DNA of 64,000 nucleotides from a candidate division KSB1 bacterium (GCA_034506395.1 JAPDPQ010000010.1:62001-126000), one strand, 5' to 3'; shown: positions 1 through 9,990, numbered from the stretch's first letter. A program made the numbers and translations. The notes: generated from the sequence alone by a model not told the origin.

Positions 1-2
1 TG

Positions 3-551
3 ATCTATTTTAGCGATAATGGGGGTCAGGAGAGTTGGAGCGCCGGCCCCGATTATTATGGAGGGAAGTTTCGCCCTTGCGACCAACTCGGCGACAATCG
101 TCCCCTGAGGGGCTGGAAAGGCGAATTATATGAGGGTGGCATCCGCGTTCCAGCAGCGGTCTATTGGAAAGGACGCCTGCAACCAAGACAGGTAACCGAA
201 GTGATAGCGGTACAAGATCTATATCCCTCCATCGCCGATTTGGTCGGCGCAGAAATATCCTCTGATTGGCCTATCGAGGGCATGGACATTTGGCAAGCTT
301 TGAATGGCGGTGCGCTTCCGCCCCGGGTTTTGTACTGGCGCACAAAAGGGCAGTTTGCTGTGCGAAGAGGAAACTGGAAATTGATTCACACTGGAGAATC
401 ACTCGAGAGAGGCGAGCAAGAGCTGTTCGATCTGGCGCAGGATCCGTTCGAACAAGATAATTTAATCACGCAATGGCCAGCAATGGCGAATGAATTGATG
501 GGAGAATTGTTAAAGCAAGCGTCTCTGGATACCATTTATGAAGGAAAATGA
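3..551 (+). CDS. Sulfatase, C-terminal part (5' end outside window)
   Basis: The frame is open from the first bases and reads into a sulfatase C-terminal half. Seen: an FSDNGG motif at the very start, the loop with RGWKGELYEGGIRVP (lysine and Glu-Gly-Gly typical of the alkaline-phosphatase-superfamily sulfatases), and the terminal DLYPSIADLVGAE and LFDLAQDPFEQDNL segments found in the arylsulfatase A family. The catalytic CxPSR region lies outside the window. By family it hydrolyses sulfate esters, probably on a polysaccharide outside the cytoplasm. It stands before a LamG/propeller protein, and two more sulfatases lie at the other end of the window. The internal ATG at 201 is not the real start. 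Confidence 0.9.
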   Translation: MYFSDNGGQESWSAGPDYYGGKFRPCDQLGDNRPLRGWKGELYEGGIRVPAAVYWKGRLQPRQVTEVIAVQDLYPSIADLVGAEISSDWPIEGMDIWQALNGGALPPRVLYWRTKGQFAVRRGNWKLIHTGESLERGEQELFDLAQDPFEQDNLITQWPAMANELMGELLKQASLDTIYEGK

Positions 552-771
552 AAACTTGCCATTAAGATCGGCGAAAAAAACGGGCAGAGAGTGCCTTGCG
601 CAGTCCGAAACAAAATTCTAATTGTCTGTTATCGTGATGGATCTTGTTTCGTTGACTTACTTACCATTTCTAAAAATATCGATCAAGCCGAGGAATCAAT
701 AAATGATTCTGAAATTAGGTATGACCCATTCAGGATGCCATTGAACTGAATAACACAGGAGTTTTGATTTG

Positions 772-3324
772 ATGAATTATGAAATTGTTCATGCTATCGT
801 CTGCTTGTTGCTTGCAATATTTTTTCAAATCGCTCCGCTTTCTGCTCAAACCATAGTTTTATGGACGTTCGACGAGCCGCAGGGGGGGTATCCCAGCACA
901 GTGCTCAGCGATCATGGCCCCAATGATTACCCGCTGGTTATCGGTCTTGGGGGGCAAATTGTTGAAGGAAAATTTGGCAATGCCCTAGAGCCGATTGAAC
1001 ATCCAGATCGGGCTCTGGTGATCGAGCGGTTGAAGCAATATACCGCATCATTTGATGAAGATGAAGGAATTTTATTCGGCCTAAGAACATTGCCTATACC
1101 TGAAGGCAGAACCGTCGAGCCGATGAGCTGGCTCAATGCCAATTTCTGCGCACTGATGACCAGCGGAGAGATGCATCTGCGCAAAGAGGTTGGTTTCATC
1201 CAGCCCACCAAAACAGCGCTAAATTTGGGAGACTTCGATTGGACGATTGAATTTTGGTTTTTGCCAACTCGCATCACTGATGAGGCTGGTGTCGTGTTTG
1301 AAATCGGTCAAGGACCCAGAGGGGAAAATGATTTTGTTACCCGACTGGTTCTGAATGCGGACCAAAAAAGTTTTTCTCTTTTGAATCAGCCTTCGGGAAC
1401 AAACCTCACTATTCCATCGGATGGTCAAGCCCTCAATCCCGCTTCCAAGCGATGGCAGCATCTGGCGTTTGTTTATTCCGCAAGACAGCAGCAGATTGTG
1501 CATTTTGTCAATGGCAAAAAACAGCGCCTCCCCGAAAAATGCCAATTAAAGGCGTTGAATCGAGGCGATGAGGATTATTTCACCATCGGTCGAGATGGGA
1601 AGTGGCGGCGTCCGCTCCAGGGTAGGATCGATGAGTTGCGGTTTTCATTGGGAAAAATATATCAAAAAAACTTCATCCCACCAGGCAGCTTTGCCGAGCC
1701 GCAGGCGCAAATCATTCTGAAAACTGGACCGCGGCTGATCTTCGCTGATAAAGAGATACTAACTCCTGTGCCGCTGGATGATCGAAAATACCTATTTATC
1801 GACGATGCCATTGTGGAGAAAATGGAGAACATCACTTTTAGCGTCAATCCGCCCCGTGTGATGGAATGCGTGATCGACAGCATTGAGGGCCCGTTCCGAA
1901 AGCACGTCAGCATTATTGAGGATGAAAATGGGCTAATTCGCATGTATTACGGTGGTCCAGACGATTGGCTTGAGGTGCGCACTTCACGGGATGGTATTCA
2001 TTGGGACATCCCTGATCTGGTGCCTGAATACAAAGGCAGAAGAAATTATGTGATCACCGAACCGACCGCTATGGGAAATGTGTTCATCGATCCCAATGCC
2101 CCAGCAGAGGCTCGTTGGAAATACGTCAGCGATTTTCACCGACGGGGTATATTCCTCTATGCTTCTCCAGATGGCTGGTCATTTAAACGGCATAAAACAG
2201 CGATCCTGCCCGCTCGCTCTGGGTCTCAATCCAATGTGTTTTATGATGACCAGCGCCAGCTCTATGTTGGCTATCATCGGTCTGATCTCGGGGCCACGCC
2301 GTCGGGTAAGAGCCAGCGAATGTTCAATCTCACCGAGACGCGGGACATTATCCATCCCTGGCCATTTAAACCGATTCGATTGGCTGAGGAATTAGAGCTC
2401 GCCAAGAAAATTCGTTTGCGCGAGCCACTTCCTCATTACCTGGATAATGGACCGCTCACGCCCAGTGGGTTTGGCGTGGAATATCCCATCGTGTTTGCCC
2501 ACATCGATACGCTGGATCCACTGGCAACCGATATTTACGTGCCCAAAGCATTAAAATATCCCTGGGCGCCCGATACTTATCTGGCGTTCCCATTGCTTTA
2601 TTTTCATTACGAGGACGACGGGCCGATCACCCGGCAGATCCTTTATCATCCGGACCGGGGGTTGGGCTCTGGCACGGTGGAAACGCAATTGGCTGTCAGT
2701 CGGGATGGCATCCATTGGAAGCGCTATCCACGTCCGACTTATGTGGGAATCGGGGAATATGGGAATCACTACCTGCCGCAGATCTACATGGCACATGGGC
2801 TGGTAAAACGAGGCGATGAAATCTGGCAGTATTTCTTCGGCGAGACTCGCTACCATTCCTCCTGGCAAAAGCAAGGCCAAAATATTCGAGCGATTTATCG
2901 AACCGTGCAGCGCTTCGATGGCTTTGTTTCGGCGGATGCACCTTACGATCGAGAGGCCATTATCATCACCAAACCGTTGAAATTCACAGGCAATCGTTTG
3001 GTATTAAACATCGATACTGATGCCGCTGGCTACGCTCAGGTCGGTTTTTTGGATGAATTGGGCCATCCGATCAAAGGATTTTCGGTTGACGATTGCGTAT
3101 ACATCAATGGCGATTTTATCGCGACTGAAGTGGAGTGGATCAAAAATCAGGAAGTGCTACCACCCATCGAAGGAATGAATGAACGCCAATTGTTTTTCGA
3201 ATCCCAAAAGCTTGGATTCAACAAGGATGTTTCTGAATTCCAAGGGAAAATTGTGAAGCTGATATTTCGGATGCGGGGGGCGAAATTGTATTCGATGCAG
3301 TTTGTGATGAAAAAAAAGGAATAA
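772..3324 (+). CDS. Secreted LamG plus GH43/sialidase-like propeller protein
   Basis: About 850 residues. A hydrophobic signal peptide ends near APLSAQT. A concanavalin-like LamG domain covers roughly residues 145-300 (WTIEFWFLP, HLAFVYSA, GRIDELRFS). A glycosidase-type five-bladed propeller follows from about 335 to 700, with two S/T-x-DGIHW repeats like the Asp-box strands of GH32/43 or sialidase folds. The C-terminus is a beta-sandwich. The role is probably binding or cleavage of a glycan, but the catalytic residues cannot be fixed by eye. The start is ATG 772, with AGGAG at 757-761; an in-frame TTG sits just before it. It lies 27 bp upstream of the beta-helix lipoprotein and is probably co-transcribed with it. 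Confidence 0.8.
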   Translation: MNYEIVHAIVCLLLAIFFQIAPLSAQTIVLWTFDEPQGGYPSTVLSDHGPNDYPLVIGLGGQIVEGKFGNALEPIEHPDRALVIERLKQYTASFDEDEGILFGLRTLPIPEGRTVEPMSWLNANFCALMTSGEMHLRKEVGFIQPTKTALNLGDFDWTIEFWFLPTRITDEAGVVFEIGQGPRGENDFVTRLVLNADQKSFSLLNQPSGTNLTIPSDGQALNPASKRWQHLAFVYSARQQQIVHFVNGKKQRLPEKCQLKALNRGDEDYFTIGRDGKWRRPLQGRIDELRFSLGKIYQKNFIPPGSFAEPQAQIILKTGPRLIFADKEILTPVPLDDRKYLFIDDAIVEKMENITFSVNPPRVMECVIDSIEGPFRKHVSIIEDENGLIRMYYGGPDDWLEVRTSRDGIHWDIPDLVPEYKGRRNYVITEPTAMGNVFIDPNAPAEARWKYVSDFHRRGIFLYASPDGWSFKRHKTAILPARSGSQSNVFYDDQRQLYVGYHRSDLGATPSGKSQRMFNLTETRDIIHPWPFKPIRLAEELELAKKIRLREPLPHYLDNGPLTPSGFGVEYPIVFAHIDTLDPLATDIYVPKALKYPWAPDTYLAFPLLYFHYEDDGPITRQILYHPDRGLGSGTVETQLAVSRDGIHWKRYPRPTYVGIGEYGNHYLPQIYMAHGLVKRGDEIWQYFFGETRYHSSWQKQGQNIRAIYRTVQRFDGFVSADAPYDREAIIITKPLKFTGNRLVLNIDTDAAGYAQVGFLDELGHPIKGFSVDDCVYINGDFIATEVEWIKNQEVLPPIEGMNERQLFFESQKLGFNKDVSEFQGKIVKLIFRMRGAKLYSMQFVMKKKE

Positions 3325-3351
3325 TATCCCAGTATTCTGAAAGAGATTCCC

Positions 3352-4938
3352 ATGAAATTTCTAGTACCCAAATTAATTCTGTTGATTCTGTTTTCTCACA
3401 TGGATTGCTCTGCTCCTCAAGAAGAAAACTCCGGGCAAGTAGTTGGACCCAATACCGCTATTTTAGCATTGGGGGATTATCAAAAAATTGTATACGTTTC
3501 AAAAAGCGCTGCTTCAGATCAGCAAAATGATGGCTCCAAATCCCATCCCTGGGCATCAATTCAATTGGCTCTGTCCCGGATCAACGATACAAGCCCCGAT
3601 AAGCGCTATGCGATTTTGGTAGCCGAAGGAGTTTACGCTGGTGAAACCATTCAGATGAAACAGTATGTCGATCTATTCGGTGGCTTCGATCCCTCTTCTT
3701 GGCAACGAGATATTTTCCGATTTCGGACTGTTCTGAGTGGCCGAGATAGCAATCGGGTGATTATTGCCGCCGATTCTGCCCGATTGGATGGATTTGTGAT
3801 CAGCGGAGGCCAGTTTTGCGGCAAAGGAGCAGGGGTGCTTTGTGCAGGTGTTTCACCAGTAATTACAAATAACGTCTTCACCATGAATAAAAGCCTCGCG
3901 CCTCGGCCCTGGAATCCAAAATATCGCCATGAAATCGGACATGACGGTGGGGCAATTTATTGTGAGAATAGAGCAGCTCCAATGATTGCTCATAATTTGT
4001 TCGTGAATAATGCCACTGAGGTGGGTCGGGGAGCGGCAATAGCTTTTCATTCGCACTGCCAAGGTAGAATCCAGAACAATGTATTCATTTCAAATCAGTC
4101 TGGCATAGCAGACCCCATGCGCAGCAGCGATGGCGGTGCCGTGTCGATTTTCGATTGGTCCAGCCCAATTATCGAGGGAAATATTTTTCTGAATAACCAG
4201 GCGTTGAACAAGAACGATGCTGGTGGTCTCTTCGTCGCCCTATGGTCCTCGCCGATGATCCGAAGAAACCTTTTCGTTGGGAACGAGTGCACGGATGACG
4301 GCGGCGCGTTGTTCGTTGGCGGCCAGGAACATCGTTATGACCGACCTCTGGATGAGCTGCCTGGGCCAGATCAGTTTTTCGTCACGATAGCCGAAAATAC
4401 ATTTATCGGCAATTCCAATCCATCGCGAAATTCGGGAGCTCTTCGATTTACGATGGAGGCTCGGGGTGAATTTCGCGATAATTTCACTGCCCACAATAAC
4501 GGCGTCTATTTTCAACGATGCGAGGCCACGATTTCTAATAACATCATCCTCGATAACTTTCTGTTGGTTGAGACCAAAACAGGATTGCACCCCTGTACGG
4601 TTAAAGATAACCTTATTTGGGGTGATTTCGATGTACAGGCTAAGGCAATTTTATCCGACAATCAAATGTTATTGAACTCAAGCCAGAAATTCCCGAGCCG
4701 TTCGGATGATGGAGCCCATTGGATCGCGACAAGTTCTCGATTCGATCGGACGATGTATTTGACCACCTTTTATTTTCCCAACGCCCATCTTCGACCTAAT
4801 GAACTGAAGCATCGAGTGATCAAAATCGGCGATCGCTGGGGAGTGATTCGCGACAACGACACTCAAACCGTTTCGGTTTGGGGTGATTTTTCAGGCCAAG
4901 TGGAATTGATAGTACTGCCCACGATTCAGAAGGATTAG
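3352..4938 (+). CDS. Beta-helix (pectate-lyase-fold) lipoprotein
   Basis: A 528-residue protein with a short lipoprotein signal (hydrophobic stretch ending HMDC, likely lipidated Cys at about 19). The N-terminal part, YVSKSAASDQQNDGSKSHPW, matches the DUF1565-type start of right-handed beta-helix proteins. It is followed by at least eight turns of the type N-N-V-F-x-x-N (NNVFTMNKS, HNLFVNNAT, GNIFLNNQA, RNLFVGNEC, ENTFIGNS). This fold is used by polysaccharide lyases and by structural surface proteins; no lyase active site could be assigned. It follows the LamG/propeller gene closely, so a shared substrate is likely (inference). Confidence 0.75.
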   Translation: MKFLVPKLILLILFSHMDCSAPQEENSGQVVGPNTAILALGDYQKIVYVSKSAASDQQNDGSKSHPWASIQLALSRINDTSPDKRYAILVAEGVYAGETIQMKQYVDLFGGFDPSSWQRDIFRFRTVLSGRDSNRVIIAADSARLDGFVISGGQFCGKGAGVLCAGVSPVITNNVFTMNKSLAPRPWNPKYRHEIGHDGGAIYCENRAAPMIAHNLFVNNATEVGRGAAIAFHSHCQGRIQNNVFISNQSGIADPMRSSDGGAVSIFDWSSPIIEGNIFLNNQALNKNDAGGLFVALWSSPMIRRNLFVGNECTDDGGALFVGGQEHRYDRPLDELPGPDQFFVTIAENTFIGNSNPSRNSGALRFTMEARGEFRDNFTAHNNGVYFQRCEATISNNIILDNFLLVETKTGLHPCTVKDNLIWGDFDVQAKAILSDNQMLLNSSQKFPSRSDDGAHWIATSSRFDRTMYLTTFYFPNAHLRPNELKHRVIKIGDRWGVIRDNDTQTVSVWGDFSGQVELIVLPTIQKD

Positions 4939-5150
4939 GTATTATCATGAACAGCTTCAAATCCGAGTAAGTGAATCCATAAAAAATTTGTCCGTCATTT
5001 GCAGGTTGGAAATGAAGTTTCTTTTTTAAATGGTCAAGAGATTCTCCTCCGCTTTTTCTCATTCATTGAGATACGGAATATCCAAAAAATTTGCAAAGGC
5101 ATTTTCAAGCTGAAAACAAAGCGACTTAATTATTTCGGAGGGGCGAGTCA

Positions 5151-6122
5151 GTGAAAAACATAAATCGTCTTTGGGTCGTTTTAACATTTTTTTTGATCTG
5201 TTTGAATTACTGTGATGCCCATGCTCAGCAAGAGGATGCTAAAAAATATCAGCCGAAGCGGGTCAACAAATGTATTGAGCTTCTGGAACAAGGGCAGCCA
5301 ATTTATTATATCGAAGCATATGGAGGCTATGAGGAGGGCAAAAAATTAGCTCAGACCTGGGCCGATTTCATCTATTTCAATATGGAACATCAGCCGTTGG
5401 ATTTTGGGCTATTGCGAGAGTTTATGTGCGGTTTGGTTGATGGTGGCCCGACTCCCAGCGGCCACCGGACGCCGACGGTGATCGCCATTGTACCGGTGCT
5501 GGGCCTTGATGCGGCGACGTTCAAGGGGGGATCATGGATGATTCAGCAAGCTCTGGCACAAGGGGTTCATGGGGTCCATCTTTGTCGGGCACAAGATCCT
5601 GAGGCTGTCCGGCTTTTTGTTCAGGCTGCTCGTTATCCCTTTCAGAAAGCTGGCGTCGAACAGGTTGGTGAAGGTGTTCGTGGCTGGGGCAGCCAGAAAT
5701 TTGCCGCCTGGGTCTGGGGCATCGATGAGAAGGAATATCTGAAAAAAGCCGATGTCTGGCCCCTCAACCCTGACGGGGAACTCATGCTCGGTTTAAAGAT
5801 CGAGGATAAATTCGCCTTACAAAATGCCGAGCAAAGTCTTGCTGTGCCAGGGATCTGTTTTGCTGAACATGGGCCGCGGGATATGGGGCTTTCCTATGGC
5901 TATCTCGATGGTCGTGCAGATCCGCCTGTCCCACCTGAAGTAGCTGCGGCAGGAGAGAGAGTGCTTTCCGCTTGCAAAAAGAACGGCGTGTTCTTTCTCG
6001 ATAACGTTTTACCTGAAAATGTGATCGAGCAGATTAAAAAAGGGGTGATGATCGGGGCTGGTCGGCGTCAGGACTCGGCTGAAGTTGGAAGGAGATATAC
6101 CAAGCGGATCATGCCATGGTGA
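5151..6122 (+). CDS. Exported HpcH/HpaI-family aldolase
   Basis: A 323-residue protein whose body matches the HpcH/HpaI aldolase/citrate lyase beta family. FIYFNMEHQPLDFG corresponds to the W-x-x-x-D-x-E-H segment, HLCRAQDPEAVR to the metal-site strand, and CFAEHGPRDMGLSYG to the family's D-x-G-P-x-D-L loop. Family members cleave 2-keto-3-deoxy or hydroxy acids in the cytoplasm. Unusually, residues 1-25 form a clear Sec signal peptide ending AHAQ, so this one is probably periplasmic. The start is GTG at 5151, with GGAGGGG eight bases upstream. It lies in the sulfatase/glycan cluster. The exact substrate is unknown. Confidence 0.75.
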   Translation: MKNINRLWVVLTFFLICLNYCDAHAQQEDAKKYQPKRVNKCIELLEQGQPIYYIEAYGGYEEGKKLAQTWADFIYFNMEHQPLDFGLLREFMCGLVDGGPTPSGHRTPTVIAIVPVLGLDAATFKGGSWMIQQALAQGVHGVHLCRAQDPEAVRLFVQAARYPFQKAGVEQVGEGVRGWGSQKFAAWVWGIDEKEYLKKADVWPLNPDGELMLGLKIEDKFALQNAEQSLAVPGICFAEHGPRDMGLSYGYLDGRADPPVPPEVAAAGERVLSACKKNGVFFLDNVLPENVIEQIKKGVMIGAGRRQDSAEVGRRYTKRIMPW

Positions 6123-6145
6123 TGCGGAGCCCAGAAGTGCAATGA

Positions 6146-7345
6146 TTAGGCCAGTCGCTTCACCACGACTACAGTGACATCGTCAAGCCATCGACTCTGT
6201 TCGCCGAATTCATAGGCTGAATCGATGATCTTGTTGACTAGATCGTTAGCGCTGAGCTGTTGATATTCCAGCACAAGCTTGGTCAGCCGCTCCAGTTCAA
6301 ACGGTTCTCCGAAACGATTGAGACGTTCAATGAGACCATCGCTATAGAGGATGAGAACGCTTCCTGGATTTAAGGTGGCAAAGCCGCGTTTCAATTTCAC
6401 TTCAGGCAAAGGTCCCAAAACGAACCCACCTTGATCTAGCGTTTGAACGTTGTAGCCTGAGATGATGATCGGAGGAGGATGCCCCGCGTTGCTATAAACC
6501 AGATTCCCATTAGTTTCGATTTCTCCATAAAACAGCGAAATGAACGAAGTTGACAGCGTACTGCGATGAATAACACGATTTAATTTTTCCAACGTCGGGG
6601 TCAATTTTAGATCTTTTTCAAGACCCATTCTGAGCCCAGTCACCACATCCCGCACCAGTAGCGCTGCTGGTAGCCCATGACCGCTGGCATCACCGATCGC
6701 CACTCCAAATGTGGAATCATCGAACACGATGAAGTCGTACAAATCACCGCCCACAATATCCGCAGCGATAGATTTTCCTGCGATGTCGAATCCTGGGATC
6801 TGCGGAGGCGCTTTCGGTAGTAAGCTGCGCTGAATGTGTTCGGCTTGATGCAGATAATTCTGAAATAATTCACTGGACATTCTGGCATTGAGCACTTTTC
6901 GGATCGTATTCAGAGAAAAATCGATCTCCTCTCGATCCCAATCCCGATGCAGCTCGAAAATGAATAGCCACATTCGATCATCTTTCTGAACCATGAAAGC
7001 TGCCGGAGTAGATTGATCCCCTCCAGCGTTTGTGGCGATCAGTCGGCTCAAATTTGGATCATTAAAAATGTAGCTACCGTGTTTGATAATCAGTTGAACC
7101 GCTACATTGCTTAATGGCAATTTTTTTTCAAGTCGGGTACTGTCCTCTAAATTGACTGATTCAACTAACCGAAAATGGTCCAATTCCAACTCGTACAATC
7201 GCCCATTTTGAATGCGCAGGTCACGACCCAACAGCATTACAAGTTCCTTGAGCACGACCGAGAGGACGTTATCGGCTCCGATCAAATATATTTCGGAGAG
7301 GAATTTATCTAATTTTCGATAGAATTCTTTAGGGTTCTGTAACAT
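6146..7345 (-). CDS. PP2C-type (SpoIIE/RsbU) serine phosphatase with GAF-like N-terminus
   Basis: 399 residues. The C-terminal 230 residues are a SpoIIE/RsbU phosphatase: GGDLYDF, IGDASGHGLPAALL and a final DDVTVVVVKR supply the metal-binding aspartates. The first 160 residues look like a GAF-type sensor (inference from length and hydrophobic pattern). The family dephosphorylates the serine of STAS anti-sigma antagonists. A STAS protein is encoded just upstream on the same strand (7416-7763), a natural partner. The reading frame is intact, in contrast to the phosphatase remnant near 58.4 kb. Confidence 0.88.
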   Translation of the reverse strand: MLQNPKEFYRKLDKFLSEIYLIGADNVLSVVLKELVMLLGRDLRIQNGRLYELELDHFRLVESVNLEDSTRLEKKLPLSNVAVQLIIKHGSYIFNDPNLSRLIATNAGGDQSTPAAFMVQKDDRMWLFIFELHRDWDREEIDFSLNTIRKVLNARMSSELFQNYLHQAEHIQRSLLPKAPPQIPGFDIAGKSIAADIVGGDLYDFIVFDDSTFGVAIGDASGHGLPAALLVRDVVTGLRMGLEKDLKLTPTLEKLNRVIHRSTLSTSFISLFYGEIETNGNLVYSNAGHPPPIIISGYNVQTLDQGGFVLGPLPEVKLKRGFATLNPGSVLILYSDGLIERLNRFGEPFELERLTKLVLEYQQLSANDLVNKIIDSAYEFGEQSRWLDDVTVVVVKRLA

Positions 7346-7415
7346 AAATGAGATGGTCGTTTGAGGTCATTGGTTAATAGGTTTGCCAGGGGAATATTTG
7401 GTAACGGTTTCGCAA

Positions 7416-7763
7416 TTACAAACCCAGGCTCACCCGAGCCTCTTCAAGGCTATCGTGAAAATTAAAAAATTGGTGCAGTCGAGTTAATGTGAGCGCGCCC
7501 TGGATGAAATCGTTTGCCCCAATCAGCGTAACTTTATCCTCGCCCTTCTGAGATGCCAATGTGGAAGCGGTAATGAGGATCGCCAGTCCAGTACTATTGA
7601 TGCGATGCACCCTTGCCAAGTCTAATACAATATGAACCACCCCTTTGCTGATCAAATCCTTTAATTGCGACTCGAACCGCTTGGAGTCGGCAGGTTCACC
7701 CAACATCTTTCCTTCAAAGGCAATCACTCCGATATTGTCAATAATTTGACTATCAATTTCCAT
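7416..7763 (-). CDS. STAS-domain anti-sigma factor antagonist
   Basis: 115 residues covering a single STAS domain (MEIDSQIIDNIGVIAFEG to the end). The phosphorylatable serine is probably in HRINSTGLAILI, within the canonical N-S-[ST]-G-L loop. The start was placed at ATG 7763 because GGAGG lies seven bases upstream. A longer in-frame ORF to 7949 adds residues unlike the family. In partner-switching systems this protein, when dephosphorylated by the RsbU-like enzyme, sequesters an anti-sigma kinase. No such kinase is adjacent here. The gap to the phosphatase gene is 70 bp, so they are likely co-transcribed. Confidence 0.88.
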   Translation of the reverse strand: MEIDSQIIDNIGVIAFEGKMLGEPADSKRFESQLKDLISKGVVHIVLDLARVHRINSTGLAILITASTLASQKGEDKVTLIGANDFIQGALTLTRLHQFFNFHDSLEEARVSLGL

Positions 7764-8117
7764 AAATCCTCCAGGCTGCTCACATTTCTGTTTCGGATCA
7801 TCGAGCCGCGCAAGGCAACATGTTTCAAAACACCGCTCACCCAATCTGGACAAGACACGTTCGACGAATACTTGCCTCTTGTTGTGAGTGGTGATGAAAT
7901 CTCTATTGCGGCGCTCGATCAGCGAGACAAGATGCCGAATCCGAACCAAGCAAGGATGATGATCAATTCAAATCAAATGCAAAAATCAGCGGGATTCGAT
8001 TCCCCCTCCATGGATTTGCTGGATCAGGCCTCTTAAATCAACTCGAAATGCCGATCGACTTCGGCAGATGAAACCCAACAGTAAGGATTCCAAGAAGTAT
8101 TAAATTCAGATTCAATA
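7764..8117. other. Intergenic region, no supported gene
   Basis: 354 bp between the STAS gene and the M42 peptidase. Both strands carry open frames here (a minus-strand extension of the STAS frame to 7949 and a plus-strand frame ending near 8036). Neither has a ribosome binding site or recognisable family sequence. It probably holds the promoter of the STAS/phosphatase pair. Confidence 0.4.
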
Positions 8118-9245
8118 TTAAACAGAGATGAAACTGGTCGCTGTTCGCGTATCCAACGTTTGAATAACATGCAAAACCAACTGGATCGTTTGCTCAACAT
8201 CGTCTAAACAAAGGATTCCGACATGAGAATGAATATGCCTTGTTGGAACGCCTAGCACAATACTCGGGCAACCTGCTCGAACCAAATGAATCGCTCCCGC
8301 ATCTGTTCCTCCGCCCGCCGAGGTCGCAAATTGATATGGAATATTGTTTTTTTCGGCAACTTCAATAATGAATTCCTTGAGCGCCTGATTGGGGATCATC
8401 GACGCATCATAAGCGCAGATCGCTGGACCTTTGCCCAGTACCGCCTGCGCTTTCTGGGAGTCAACCCCAGGGATATCCCCAGCAATTTCCACCTCCAGTG
8501 TCAGGCAAACATCTGGATCAGCTAACCATGCTGCTGTTCTGGCTCCCCGCGCACCCACTTCCTCTTGAATCGTTGCCACCCCTATGACCGTGTTGGGATG
8601 AGATCGGCCCTCCTCCTTGAGTCGCCGAACCACCTCAGCCGCAATAAACACACCGATCCGATCATCGAAGGCTTTGCCCATGGCCAAAGTGATTGTCCCT
8701 TTCTCAATTACCTTGCCATTTTCTATCTCGTAGCCTTGTTTTTGAAAGGTCGAAAAGTTAGAAAATGGAATAACTGGATCACCGATCCGCACCCCCAGTT
8801 TCTCAGCCTCTTTCTTATTCGAGCAGCCGATATCGATAAACATCTCATCAAGCTTGACGAGCTTGTTCATCTCTTCAGTGGTCATCACATGAGGCGGCTT
8901 GGCAGCAATAACACCTGGGATATCTCCCCGCTTCGTTCGGACAATCACCCGCTGGCCTAACAAAACCTGATCGAACCAATCTCCAATGGTGTTAAAGGAT
9001 AAAAACCCTTTCTCATTAATGCTCGAAATAACAAAGCCGATTTCATCGATATGCCCTGGCAGCAAGATGATTGGGCGAGAGGTACTGCCGATTTTTTTGA
9101 ACAAACATGAACCCAATTTGTCGAAATAGATCTCGTCGCAAAAGGGTTCAACGTAGTTTTTAGCAATTTGAATTGCTTCACGCTCAAAACCAGATGGGCC
9201 GAAACTGTTGCTAAGCTGCTGTAAGAATTCTAAGGATGGATTCAT
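8118..9245 (-). CDS. M42-family aminopeptidase/endoglucanase homologue
   Basis: 375 residues with the M42 di-metal site: H65 and D67 in LLPGHIDEIGFV, bridging D194 in KAFDDRIG, the E228-E229 pair in ATIQEEVGARG, an acidic ligand in LEVEIAGD, and the C-terminal RHIHSHVG histidine. The family forms tetrahedral cytoplasmic aminopeptidases (glutamyl/leucyl type) that clear peptides; old annotations call them endoglucanase M. There is no signal peptide. The N-terminal FLQQLSNSFGPSGFE is the usual family beginning, so the start is secure even though the Shine-Dalgarno is weak. Confidence 0.92.
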   Translation of the reverse strand: MNPSLEFLQQLSNSFGPSGFEREAIQIAKNYVEPFCDEIYFDKLGSCLFKKIGSTSRPIILLPGHIDEIGFVISSINEKGFLSFNTIGDWFDQVLLGQRVIVRTKRGDIPGVIAAKPPHVMTTEEMNKLVKLDEMFIDIGCSNKKEAEKLGVRIGDPVIPFSNFSTFQKQGYEIENGKVIEKGTITLAMGKAFDDRIGVFIAAEVVRRLKEEGRSHPNTVIGVATIQEEVGARGARTAAWLADPDVCLTLEVEIAGDIPGVDSQKAQAVLGKGPAICAYDASMIPNQALKEFIIEVAEKNNIPYQFATSAGGGTDAGAIHLVRAGCPSIVLGVPTRHIHSHVGILCLDDVEQTIQLVLHVIQTLDTRTATSFISV

Positions 9246-9869
9246 CGGTGCTGCCTTTCTTCGATGATGCGGTTCATGAGTTCATTATACAAACTCGGTT
9301 GCGATGATTCTTAATTCCAAAGTCAAGTGATGCAGCTATGGATCATGTTGTGCCAAAAAATGTTCAAGAATTGGAGCGAGTTTTTTTTAATCGTCCAATG
9401 AAACACCTGAAACCTCTTCCTCTATGGTGCTATCAGGATTGGGTAAATTCCCTAATTTATATGCTTTGATATTTTTAAAACGCTGGCAAATTTAATAAAT
9501 CAAAATCGTAAAGTCAAGCAGTTTTTGGCTGAAGCAAATGTCTGTCTCTTGCGCTTCTTGTTATTTAGTATCGAAGTCCGACCATAGTTACGGCGGGATA
9601 AGCGAATTGTTCCTTTGCCGAGCAAAAATCATTTTTTATCTTACAAGTGATCAATAGAATGTAAAATGGGGCAACCAGTTTTTGAAATTGAATTTGGTCA
9701 GCTAATAATTTCTCGTTGAGATATGACGATCTGATTTCGATCCTTGCGAAAGGTTTCTTTTGTCAAAACAACCTTAGTTTTGTCAAACCAGCCAACCAAA
9801 TCGAGCGTGATGCTTCCTTATAAGCTAACCGCTTATGGCTGAATATGCTGAAATTTGCCGATTTTTTTC
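9246..9869. other. AT-rich intergenic region, no gene seen
   Basis: About 620 bp between the M42 peptidase and the tRNA promoter, AT-rich and with frequent stops in all frames. No hairpin with a T-tract, tRNA or recognisable coding remnant was found. Confidence 0.5.
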
Positions 9870-9898
9870 TTGCATTTCAGAAAAAAATAGCTTATATT
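9870..9898 (+). promoter_or_regulatory. Sigma70-type promoter of the tRNA pair
   Basis: TTGCAT at 9870-9875 and TATATT at 9893-9898 are separated by exactly 17 bp. The expected start site is near 9905, ten bases before the tRNA-His 5' end. This fits a short tRNA precursor. Confidence 0.7.
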
Positions 9899-9914
9899 TA
9901 GCCACACAAAAAAT

Positions 9915-9990
9915 GGAGGGTGTAGCTCAGCTGGATAGAGCACCAGGTTGTGGCCCTGGTGGCCGCGGGTTCGAATCCCGTCACTCTCCC
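9915..9990 (+). tRNA. tRNA-His (GTG)
   Basis: Full cloverleaf. The anticodon arm is CCAGG-TTGTGGC-CCTGG with anticodon GTG at 9950-9952. The T-loop is TTCGAAT. The acceptor stem carries the extra 5' G (9915) opposite the C discriminator that identifies bacterial tRNA-His. CCA is not encoded. Confidence 0.96.

Noticed and set aside
7665..8036. 123-codon plus-strand ORF across the STAS start
   Set aside because: Overlaps the STAS gene on the other strand and has no ribosome binding site or family similarity.
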